Of a stretch of DNA of 64,000 bases, positions 24,965-33,655 are shown piece by piece; the first letter of the stretch is position 1; every line of letters begins with the position of its first letter. The translations under genes and the position numbers were made by a program. This DNA comes from Actinomycetes bacterium. Its GTDB lineage: Bacteria; Actinomycetota; Actinomycetes; Mycobacteriales; Mycobacteriaceae. The stretch spans positions 124,001-188,000 of the forward strand of contig JAEZZR010000012.1 of NCBI GenBank assembly GCA_023418505.1. Direction: 5' to 3'. The notes below the pieces were generated by a model. That model searched no databases and was not told the DNA's origin. It worked only from the letters and a program-made list of their open reading frames with translations.

Positions 24965-25912
24965 CTAACCGTTAATATCCGGCTGATCTTCAGTGTTTTT
25001 ATTGGCGCGAATCTCCAGCACCGGGATGGACTTGCGCAGGCGCTGAATCTCCTGCAAATCAATATCCGCAACCACCTGCTGCGCATCATAACCAGCCGTG
25101 GCAATTGGCAAACCATCCGGCGCCACCACCATCGAATGACCCACACCAGTAGGCCCTTCCGCTTCGCCCGCAGCTTTCGCACCACCCGGGCGAGCGACGT
25201 CGCAAGCCGCAACAAACGTGGTGGAATCCAGCGCGCGCGCCGTCACCAGCGCCTGCCACTGAGTAACCTTGCCCGGCCCATCATTCCACGACGCCGGAAC
25301 CACGATCACCTCCGCGCCCAGCTCGGCGAGATGCACAAATTGCTCTGGGAAGCGAATATCGAAGCACGTGGCCAGACCGACGGAGACGGAGGTGCGGGGG
25401 TTGCTGCTGTCTGCGTCGGAAGTGTCGTCGTCAGCACCGTCGGCAGCGCCGTCGTCAGCCTGCGCGCCGTCGTCAGCCCGCAACGGAATATCTACCACTA
25501 CCAGGCGATTTCCCGGCGCGACCGTGTCCGATTCATTGAAACCGAACGCGTCGAAGAGGTGGATCTTGTGGTAGTGATCCGTGTCGCCGTCGGGAAGCGC
25601 AACCAGCAGCGTGTTGTGCACCCGGTTGAGCTGCTTGCCGTCGCGCTCCACGGTATCGGCGGGCGTGAACATCCCGGCAATCACCGTCACCTGGTTTTCC
25701 TGCGCTGCCTGCGACAACGCGGTGGCGAACTGGCCGTCGAGGGGCTCCGCAACCTCATCCAGACGCCCCGAATTGAACGCCTTCATCGACGCTTCCGGGA
25801 ACACCACCAGATCCGCACCATCACCCGCCGCACGGGACGTCGCCGCCACAATCTGACGCTCATTCTCCCGCGGATCAGCACTAACGTTCAGCTGGGAAAG
25901 CACAATACGCAT
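24965..25912 (-). CDS. Carbon-nitrogen hydrolase (nitrilase superfamily)
   Basis: 315 residues. The Glu-Lys-Cys triad of the superfamily is present: Glu in LVVFPEASM (about residue 40), Lys in YHKIHLFDAFGF and Cys in GLATCFDIRFPEQF, so it should cleave an amide. It resembles the Nit/omega-amidase group, which handles deaminated glutathione or 2-oxo amides, but the substrate is not set by sequence. A 35-residue Asp/Ala-rich insertion (about 150-185) is unusual. On the minus strand TAGCCT precedes the ATG by 6 nt, suggesting a leaderless transcript. Confidence 0.88.
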   Translation of the reverse strand: MRIVLSQLNVSADPRENERQIVAATSRAAGDGADLVVFPEASMKAFNSGRLDEVAEPLDGQFATALSQAAQENQVTVIAGMFTPADTVERDGKQLNRVHNTLLVALPDGDTDHYHKIHLFDAFGFNESDTVAPGNRLVVVDIPLRADDGAQADDGAADGADDDTSDADSSNPRTSVSVGLATCFDIRFPEQFVHLAELGAEVIVVPASWNDGPGKVTQWQALVTARALDSTTFVAACDVARPGGAKAAGEAEGPTGVGHSMVVAPDGLPIATAGYDAQQVVADIDLQEIQRLRKSIPVLEIRANKNTEDQPDING

Positions 25913-25918
25913 GCTCTT

Positions 25919-25924
25919 AGGCTA
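25919..25924 (-). promoter_or_regulatory. -10 box of a possible leaderless promoter (amidase)
   Basis: On the minus strand TAGCCT ends 6 nt before the ATG at 25912 with no ribosome binding site between. Confidence 0.35.
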
Positions 25925-25969
25925 CCTGGTAGGGCGGATTTTGTGTTTAGAGTACTTCGGGTTTGGGTG

Positions 25970-26007
25970 TTATCCACATGCCCGCAGGGGTCGCGAAGTT
26001 ATCCACA
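25970..26007 (+). promoter_or_regulatory. Two perfect DnaA boxes
   Basis: TTATCCACA occurs at 25970-25978 and again at 25999-26007, same strand, 29 bp start to start. Both match the 9-mer DnaA consensus exactly. They sit in the 160-bp intergenic region between the divergent amidase and the type VII-like gene. Confidence 0.7.
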
Positions 26008-26071
26008 GAGGTGGTACTTTACGACGGGGTTCGCCGCCCGACATTGCACCCGGCGCGCCATCCTCGGAGCC

Positions 26072-26479
26072 ATGACTTCACAGCAAACGTCTCCCCTGGA
26101 TCTCGATCATTTGCGGATCAATCCAGACATCGTTCGCAGCCTCGGCATGCACTTTCTCCAAGCAAGTGAAAAGTTAAGGTGTGTTGCTGATCGGCTGAAG
26201 ACTTTGTCGGCGACGGCTCAGCCGGGTGGCACCTTGCACACGAGCCTGCCGGGGAGCACTCTTCCTCAGCTCCTCCACGAGCTTGCCGACGACGCATGTT
26301 TGCTCCTACTCGCCCACACCACACAAGTGCAGCGATTTGCCAAACGCACGGTTAAGTTCGCTGCCGACGTTTCCGAGGCCGACTGCCTAACTAGTTCACG
26401 GCTGGCTGAGATTCGGGTGGGCGATGCGTCGTTAGCGGAATTAGGCGTGTGCAGCAGCGGATTTGGGGGTGCGCGATGA
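26072..26479 (+). CDS. Small helical protein, type VII secretion EspC-like
   Basis: 135 residues, cytoplasmic by sequence, predicted all-helical: a short N-terminal DLDHLRINPDIVRSLGMHFL leads into two long helices separated by a Gly/Pro loop (about residues 50-62). This layout and the DUF1023 partner suggest a WXG100/EspC-like member of the type VII secretion substrates, though no WXG tripeptide is present, so the assignment is tentative. ATG 26072 is the first in-frame start after the intergenic region. The stop overlaps the start of the hydrolase by 4 bp (ATGA), showing strict translational coupling. Confidence 0.55.
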   Translation: MTSQQTSPLDLDHLRINPDIVRSLGMHFLQASEKLRCVADRLKTLSATAQPGGTLHTSLPGSTLPQLLHELADDACLLLLAHTTQVQRFAKRTVKFAADVSEADCLTSSRLAEIRVGDASLAELGVCSSGFGGAR

Positions 26480-28164
26480 GCAAGGCCGGTTCTGCATTGG
26501 GAACCCCGGAGGCGCCACTGTCGCTGGCGGATCTGGGAATTTGGGACGCCACGGAGACAATCACCTACGGCGAGTATCTGCACCAAGTTGCCGAGGAACT
26601 TGAAGAAATTGCCGCCAGTCTGCGCGATCACACCGATGAGGTGGGCGCGGAGGAATTTGCCGGCGTGGTGCGCGATCGTACGACGGCTGCCGTGGAGAAA
26701 GAGGCGCGACAGTTGGTGGCGTTGGCTTATGAGTTCTGGAACTTCGGGGATCTGCTTTGCAGCGGCGGCCAGGATTTGGATCGGGCGTTGCAGCGTTTTC
26801 AGGAAGCCCTACACCAGGCGGGCGGTCCGCTGACGATTCATGATCCGGTAGCTCAGGCTGTACTCGAGGCACACACAGTATTGGTGACCAACACCAAGCA
26901 GATGAGCGCAAAAATCAGCAAGATGATGACTGATTTCGGCTACGACAAAGGGCTTCCCTTCGTTGGCGATTCTTTTGCTGCGGGCGCGCTAGAGGGATTC
27001 GTTCGTGGTGGTGATGATGATGGTGCGGGCGTCGACGGCGACGATAATGGCGCATCCGAAATGGGCGTCGACCGCATCCCCGTCGCACTCGATCCGCACA
27101 ACCCGTACTGGGCGGCGTCGATAGGCAATCCCGAGACGGCGAAGACTGTCGTCACTTTCGTACCCGGTACCGGCTACGATCCCACAGATCACGACAACCT
27201 CGGACGCCAAATCAACCGCGCGTTAGCAACTGCAGCTGACGACGGCGACCCTTCTACCGCCTTCGACCAGATCGCAAAAGGCGAACTCGCAATCACCGTA
27301 TTGAACTACGAAGCACCCGAACACCTAGGCAAAGCCATCTCCGGGAAATACGTAGACGGTGGCGCTTCCGCTTTGACCAAAGCCAGCCAAATTATGGCGG
27401 GCAATATCTCTGGCCAGCACATCGTCGTGGGCTACAGCTATGGCGCAACGGTGGCCACGCAAGCGGCCGCCCAAGGGCTCTACGCGGACAAATTGCTGCT
27501 CGTCGGATCGCCGGGAGCTGGTGTAAAACTCAACAGCACTTCAGACTTCAAACTTCATAATAAAGACGGAAAAGTTTATTCGGCTGCGGAAGCTAGCCGA
27601 CGTACAGGCGTAATCACTAGTGGCCTCGATGCCATCCGAGTTACCGATGCGCTAAGTGTTCATGGGACATCGGTGCGATCACCCGGCTTTGGTGCGGTTG
27701 AGTTATCAATGCCTCGAGACAAAGGTGCGCCACTGGAATTGGTGCGCACTGCTGTTCGGGGTTATATGCCATCACTTGGCCTGATCGATTGGGATAGTGG
27801 CGGTGGTGGGGGTGGTAGCTCAGGTAGCGACCCCGGCGGAGCCAACCCTGGAAGCTCCAGCGGTAGCAATGGCGGCGCGGGAGGTATTCCTGCCAGTAGC
27901 ACCCCAGATCCGGGTGGCGGGAAACCCTCGCCTGCGCAGGTATTGCTGCGCGATCCTCCATGCACGATCGCAGCGCTTGGCGGTAGTGCATTGCAGCTTT
28001 CGCAACTCGCAGCAGGAGGCATCCCGGCTACGTCGAGTCACGTAATTGGTGTCGGCAGAAGTATCGGTAGTTTGCTCGCTACCACTACGTCGGCGCACTC
28101 CGAGCACTACTTTGACGATCCCGAATTCACCGAAGCCATCAAAGCTTGGTGGGATTCAGAATAA
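26476..28164 (+). CDS. DUF1023 alpha/beta-hydrolase with helical N-terminal domain
   Basis: 562 residues. Residues about 20-170 are helical with a WXG100-like character (EYLHQVAEELEEIAASL, YEFWNFGDLL); about 200-420 form an alpha/beta hydrolase with the nucleophile elbow G-Y-S-Y-G at 319-323 (Ser321) and a candidate His in SVHGTSV; then a 45-residue Gly/Ser/Pro linker and a short C-terminal region. DUF1023 proteins are often linked to type VII secretion loci in actinobacteria. The substrate is unknown. It lacks a signal peptide, so export would need a specialised route. Translationally coupled to the helical protein before it. Confidence 0.75.
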   Translation: MSKAGSALGTPEAPLSLADLGIWDATETITYGEYLHQVAEELEEIAASLRDHTDEVGAEEFAGVVRDRTTAAVEKEARQLVALAYEFWNFGDLLCSGGQDLDRALQRFQEALHQAGGPLTIHDPVAQAVLEAHTVLVTNTKQMSAKISKMMTDFGYDKGLPFVGDSFAAGALEGFVRGGDDDGAGVDGDDNGASEMGVDRIPVALDPHNPYWAASIGNPETAKTVVTFVPGTGYDPTDHDNLGRQINRALATAADDGDPSTAFDQIAKGELAITVLNYEAPEHLGKAISGKYVDGGASALTKASQIMAGNISGQHIVVGYSYGATVATQAAAQGLYADKLLLVGSPGAGVKLNSTSDFKLHNKDGKVYSAAEASRRTGVITSGLDAIRVTDALSVHGTSVRSPGFGAVELSMPRDKGAPLELVRTAVRGYMPSLGLIDWDSGGGGGGSSGSDPGGANPGSSSGSNGGAGGIPASSTPDPGGGKPSPAQVLLRDPPCTIAALGGSALQLSQLAAGGIPATSSHVIGVGRSIGSLLATTTSAHSEHYFDDPEFTEAIKAWWDSE

Positions 28165-28400
28165 GAAAGGATCATCCCTTACCACCTAAACCACCAGCGA
28201 ATTCACGGGGAAACCTATTGGATGCGGCAGAGGTAAACGTCGTAAAGCAGAACACGAGAAGCTGGCGACACGTGCGCAAGGTACGACACGCCAGCGATGT
28301 AATGCGGGCGTAGTTCCCGGCTCCGTAGAGGGTCGCGTTACTACTCCCGGTGTGTAGACGCTTACCGGATTTCAGCTGCCGTTCTGTACTATTTCCAACC
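28165..28400 (+). other. Non-coding region with consecutive hairpins
   Basis: 236 bp between the hydrolase and the serine hydrolase. Successive stems are visible: GCTGGCG/CGCCAGC (28261-28295), CGGG/CCCG (28305-28319) and CCGGT/ACCGG (28347-28368). A structured 5' leader is possible but I could not match it to a known riboswitch class, and the leaderless promoter proposed below would place it outside the transcript. Confidence 0.35.
28387..28392 (+). promoter_or_regulatory. -10 box of a probable leaderless promoter
   Basis: TACTAT ends 8 nt before GTG 28401. No ribosome binding site precedes that GTG. The hexamer supports choosing GTG over the in-frame codon at 28350. Confidence 0.45.
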
Positions 28401-29237
28401 GTGACAATTCGCCGCACCTCACACCAGAGCCACCTCGCAGGCTCCTGGCGCCCATCATCGCGCGCGCTGCCTGCTGTGATGGCTCTACTTGTCGTGTCTT
28501 CGGTGCTATCACTAGTGGCGTTGGTGTATGGCGAATCAGACTACTGGCCATTCCACCCGGGCGAGGCCGAGGCGTCGATCGTACACCCGGATCCGTTGCA
28601 GTTGCAGGCGATCGTTGACAACACCGGGCATATTGCCGCCGATGCTTCCACGCAGCTGAGCTACCTTGACGTCACTACCGGTGAGTTGTTGAATACGTCG
28701 AATAGCACGGAGCCGCGTCCCACGTTATCTACCTCGAAGCTGCTCATCGCCGATTACGTGCTGACGCACGGCACAGAAGAGGAGAAAGCAGACGCGCTGA
28801 CGATGGTGCAAAATTCCTCGGACAGCATTGCGACCTCCCTGATCCGCACCTACCCCAAAGCGATCGGCGCCACCGCGGAAAAGTACCACCTCCCCCACAC
28901 CTGGGGAACCACACAATGGGGGCGCGCACGCACCACCACCGACGACCTCGTGAGCTTCATCAGCCAAAAGCTCACCGCCAACCCAAACGATCCCCTGTTG
29001 GAAGCAATGCGGGCGGCGACTCCTATTGCAGCTGACGGGTACTCGCAAGACTTCGGCACCTACACCCTTCCGGGTGTTACAGGGACGAAATGGGGCTGGT
29101 CGAATGATCGGAAATCCACGCATGCGTCGGTGAGCTTCGGCACGGTAGCCGGACATACTTTTGTAGTTGCTGCCATCACCTATGGCACGAAAGAAGAACA
29201 CACCGCTGCTGTGCGGCAGGCGATTATCCAGGCGTGA
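28401..29237 (+). CDS. Membrane-anchored serine hydrolase (beta-lactamase/PBP-like)
   Basis: 278 residues from GTG 28401. One N-terminal membrane helix (about residues 24-43, VMALLVVSSVLSLVALVYG) follows basic residues, giving an anchored outward-facing protein. The acyl-serine motif SxxK is S-T-S-K at 110-113, and a triad-like GTKWGW near residue 230 could be the KTG-equivalent. The length is short for a class A beta-lactamase. It may act in peptidoglycan metabolism; the family has no fixed function. It converges with hspR, with a shared terminator between. Confidence 0.7.
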   Translation: MTIRRTSHQSHLAGSWRPSSRALPAVMALLVVSSVLSLVALVYGESDYWPFHPGEAEASIVHPDPLQLQAIVDNTGHIAADASTQLSYLDVTTGELLNTSNSTEPRPTLSTSKLLIADYVLTHGTEEEKADALTMVQNSSDSIATSLIRTYPKAIGATAEKYHLPHTWGTTQWGRARTTTDDLVSFISQKLTANPNDPLLEAMRAATPIAADGYSQDFGTYTLPGVTGTKWGWSNDRKSTHASVSFGTVAGHTFVVAAITYGTKEEHTAAVRQAIIQA

Positions 29238-29250
29238 CACCGTCGTAAGC

Positions 29251-29281
29251 GAAAAGAAAACCCCGCCTAAAAAGGCGAGGT
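29251..29281 (-). terminator. Intrinsic terminator of the dnaK operon
   Basis: The stem CCCCGCC/GGCGAGG (29261-29280, one mismatch) is followed, on the minus strand, by a T-rich run (TTTTCTTTTC). It ends the heat-shock operon after hspR. Confidence 0.8.
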
Positions 29282-29286
29282 TCAAA

Positions 29287-29706
29287 CTATCGCTGGTTTT
29301 TATTCTTGCGAGTTCGCGGCTCCCACATCACCACCGCGGTGGAGCGTGGGACGTGAACCAATTCCCCCCTACGTCCCTGATGACGAGATTCGAGCACCGC
29401 AAGCCGCTCCCGGAGCTGCTCATTTTCGGCAGCTAACCGGTTGCTCTGGTCGCGGAGTTTACGCACCTGGGTGTTGAGCTCAATGATCGCTTTGATGCCC
29501 GCGAGGTTCACACCATCCTCCTGGCTAAGGCGCTGGATCTCCCGGAGGAGCTCCACGTCTTCCCGGGAGTAGCGTCGACCGCCACCATTCGTACGGGCGG
29601 GTGTGACCAGGCCAAGACGATCGTAGGTGCGCAACGTCTGCGCGTGCATACCGGCAAGATCCGCGGCAACGGAGATCACGAAGTATTCCTCGTATTTATC
29701 AGCCAT
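29287..29706 (-). CDS. hspR: HspR, MerR-family heat-shock repressor
   Basis: Autoregulatory repressor of the dnaK operon and clpB that works with DnaK. 139 residues from ATG 29706, which shares its first base with the TAA of dnaJ; an upstream ATG at 29724 would add six residues. The MerR helix-turn-helix is AADLAGMHAQTLRTYDRLGL, followed by the winged segment NGGGRRYSREDVELL and a coiled coil (KLRDQSNRLAAENEQLRERL). Its target HAIR elements are visible upstream of dnaK and clpB in this window. Confidence 0.95.
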   Translation of the reverse strand: MADKYEEYFVISVAADLAGMHAQTLRTYDRLGLVTPARTNGGGRRYSREDVELLREIQRLSQEDGVNLAGIKAIIELNTQVRKLRDQSNRLAAENEQLRERLAVLESRHQGRRGELVHVPRSTAVVMWEPRTRKNKNQR

Positions 29707-30932
29707 TATTTCGCACCTGCCCATCCCTCGCGGGGGTTGAAACCGGACGCGCGTTCGGCGTCGGCGTAGGTGCGAAGTGCGGATGTTGCGGCGTCGTCAA
29801 GCGTCGGCGGGATCTGCACACGCACGGTGACCATCAAATCTCCGGGTGTGCCATCACGCTTCGGAATGCCCTTGCCACGCACGCGCAGGGTGCGACCATC
29901 GGCGGTGCCAGATGGGACCTTCACGCGCACCTTGCCATCGAGCGTAGGAACGGCGATGGTGGCGCCGAGTGCGAGTTCGCCGAAGCTCACCGGCACTTCC
30001 ACGTGGAGGTCGTTGCCCTCCCGGGTGAAGATCTCATCGGGTTGGACGTGCACGGTGACGAACAAATCACCGGCAGGTTTGCCCCGCTGCCCTGCTTCGC
30101 CCTGGCCGGCCAGCCGCACTTTCTGCCCATCGACCACGCCCGCAGGGACGCGGACGGTGATGGTGCGACGCCGGGTGGTAACACCCGTACCGTTGCAGTC
30201 GGCGCAGGGGTTTTCTACGCGCGTGCCTTGCCCATCGCAATCCGGGCAGGGCGCGGACATGGCGAACGCGCCGCGCTGGTCGTTGGTGAAGCCGGATCCG
30301 CCACACCGGGCGCACGTCGACGGCGAGGTGCCGCCCGCGCCCCGGCAGGTGGTGCACGGCGAGGGGCTGGTTAGCTGCAGTGGGATGGTCGCACCTGTCG
30401 CGGCTTCGCGGAAGTCGAGGGTGACGTCCGTTTCTACGTCCGCGCCCCGACGCGCCTGGGAGCGGGTGCCTTGCGACGCGCCACCGAAGCGACTACCGAA
30501 ACCACCGTCGCCTCCGACGAAGCTACTGAAAAAGTCACCTAGGCCGCTGGTACTTGCGCCGGCGGAACCGCTTGTACGACCGCCGAATAGATCGGACAGA
30601 TCGAAGTCGGTACGAGTTTGCCCGCCGCTGGTACGTGCTGACCCGCCGCCACTTGACCGGAATCCGGGGAATCCTCCGGGAAACCCCATCCCGCCTTTTA
30701 AAGCGGCCTGCAGCTCGTCGTACTCTTTGCGCTTTTGCTCATCACCCACCACGGAGTAGGCCTCGGAGGCTCGCTTGAAACGATCCTCGGCGACGCTATC
30801 TCCGGGGTTTTTGTCCGGGTGATTCTCCCGGGCGAGTTTGCGGTATGCCTTTCGAATCTCATCATGTGACGCAGACTTAGAGACACCCAAATCGGCGTAG
30901 TAGTCCTTTTCGGCCCATTCGCGCTGAGTCAT
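29706..30932 (-). CDS. dnaJ: DnaJ co-chaperone
   Basis: Stimulates DnaK ATPase. 408 residues: J-domain (residues 9-75) with HPD, a long Gly/Phe-rich segment (about 80-155), four zinc-binding CXXCXGXG motifs (CTTCRGAG, CARCGGSG, CPDCDGQG, CADCNGTG) and the two beta-sandwich substrate domains. The SD sequence AAGGAGG before ATG 30932 is strong. Third gene in dnaK-grpE-dnaJ-hspR. Confidence 0.97.
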   Translation of the reverse strand: MTQREWAEKDYYADLGVSKSASHDEIRKAYRKLARENHPDKNPGDSVAEDRFKRASEAYSVVGDEQKRKEYDELQAALKGGMGFPGGFPGFRSSGGGSARTSGGQTRTDFDLSDLFGGRTSGSAGASTSGLGDFFSSFVGGDGGFGSRFGGASQGTRSQARRGADVETDVTLDFREAATGATIPLQLTSPSPCTTCRGAGGTSPSTCARCGGSGFTNDQRGAFAMSAPCPDCDGQGTRVENPCADCNGTGVTTRRRTITVRVPAGVVDGQKVRLAGQGEAGQRGKPAGDLFVTVHVQPDEIFTREGNDLHVEVPVSFGELALGATIAVPTLDGKVRVKVPSGTADGRTLRVRGKGIPKRDGTPGDLMVTVRVQIPPTLDDAATSALRTYADAERASGFNPREGWAGAK

Positions 30933-30980
30933 GTGGCATCTCCTCCTTTCTTTGTCACTGATGTTTTCCTGGTGTTGGGA

Positions 30981-31562
30981 TTAGCTGGCGTCGCCGATGA
31001 CTACCATCGCGGTGCGGATGATCCGCTCGTCGCTTTTGTAGCCCTTGCGGAGTACGGCAGCTACTACTTTGTTGTCGCCTTCCGAGAGATCTTGGACGGC
31101 TTCGTGGATATCGGGGTTGAACTCGTCGCCCTCGGCGCCGAATCCCACCACCTTTTGGTTTTCTAGAATGTTGCGGAACTTGCCGGCGAAAGCTGCGATT
31201 GGGCTGCCTTCGGCCAAGTCCCCGTGTTGTTCCGCGCGATCAAGATCGTCCGCGAGTGTCAGTAGCTCGCCGATGACCTTATTCTTCGCGTTCGCCTGTT
31301 CGGCCACGCGATCGCGCTCCACCCGGCGCCGGTAGTTGGCGAATTCCGCAGACAACCGCTGCAGATCTTCGGTGCGCTCCCGGAGTTCCTCTTGTGCCTG
31401 GTGTAGCTCGTCGGCTTCGGGTGTTGGGTCGGATTCAGGTTCGGCAGTATCGCTGACGACGGGTTCGCTTTCCGATCCGTCGTCGGCAAGCCCTGCTTCC
31501 TCGAAGACGTCGTTGACCTGGTCGGCGAGGTGTTCCTCGTCGTTGTGGTCGGAATTCGTCAT
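30981..31562 (-). CDS. grpE: GrpE nucleotide exchange factor
   Basis: Exchanges ADP for ATP on DnaK. 193 residues with a long acidic N-terminal arm, a coiled-coil (QAQEELRERTEDLQRLSAEF region) and the C-terminal beta-wing (DIHEAVQDLSEGDNKVVAAVLRKG, quoted in parts). The start is ATG 31562, just 3 bp after the dnaK stop. The strongly acidic leader of about 55 residues is longer than in E. coli but common in actinobacteria. Confidence 0.95.
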   Translation of the reverse strand: MTNSDHNDEEHLADQVNDVFEEAGLADDGSESEPVVSDTAEPESDPTPEADELHQAQEELRERTEDLQRLSAEFANYRRRVERDRVAEQANAKNKVIGELLTLADDLDRAEQHGDLAEGSPIAAFAGKFRNILENQKVVGFGAEGDEFNPDIHEAVQDLSEGDNKVVAAVLRKGYKSDERIIRTAMVVIGDAS

Positions 31563-31565
31563 GGT

Positions 31566-33398
<1,833 letters not shown>

Positions 33399-33454
33399 TG
33401 TGTTGCTCTCCTTTGAAAAATTCCTGGTGTTGTATTTATGCGCTCGTTTTATTT

Positions 33455-33475
33455 CTTGAGCCTCACCCACTCAAG
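33455..33475. promoter_or_regulatory. HAIR operator 1 upstream of dnaK
   Basis: CTTGAGC-N7-ACTCAAG matches the HspR consensus at 13 of 14 positions, 57-77 bp upstream of the dnaK ATG. Confidence 0.88.
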
Positions 33476-33541
33476 CTTCTTACGCTTGCAGTGGGTTGCT
33501 GGAACCGATTATGGGTTCCGACTTTCCACTAGTCAAGCTAA

Positions 33542-33562
33542 CTTGAGTGCGGGTGACTCAAT
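33542..33562. promoter_or_regulatory. HAIR operator 2 upstream of dnaK
   Basis: CTTGAGT-N7-ACTCAAT matches the HspR consensus at 13 of 14 positions, 144-164 bp upstream of the ATG. Two sites in tandem would let HspR repress strongly. Two further half-sites, GACTCAAC at 33611 and CTTGAGT at 33641, lie nearby. Confidence 0.85.
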
Positions 33563-33655
33563 TCCCTTACACACCACACAACAGGACGCGCGACAAAGTT
33601 GTTCCCGATGGACTCAACTTTTTCTATTTTTTCTTTGTAACTTGAGTCACATCAC

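Noticed and set aside
25136..26071. An upstream in-frame extension of the type VII-like gene across the amidase gene
   Set aside because: It runs antisense to a convincing nitrilase-family gene and the intergenic region; the true gene begins at 26072.
28165..28400. A c-di-AMP (ydaO-type) riboswitch before the serine hydrolase
   Set aside because: There are a few similar words (GGGGAA, CTCCGTAG), but the conserved core segments are not found in order, so I do not call it.
28172..28417. A minus-strand frame of 81 codons in the same spacer
   Set aside because: No start signal, no domain, and it would overlap the start of the serine hydrolase antisense.
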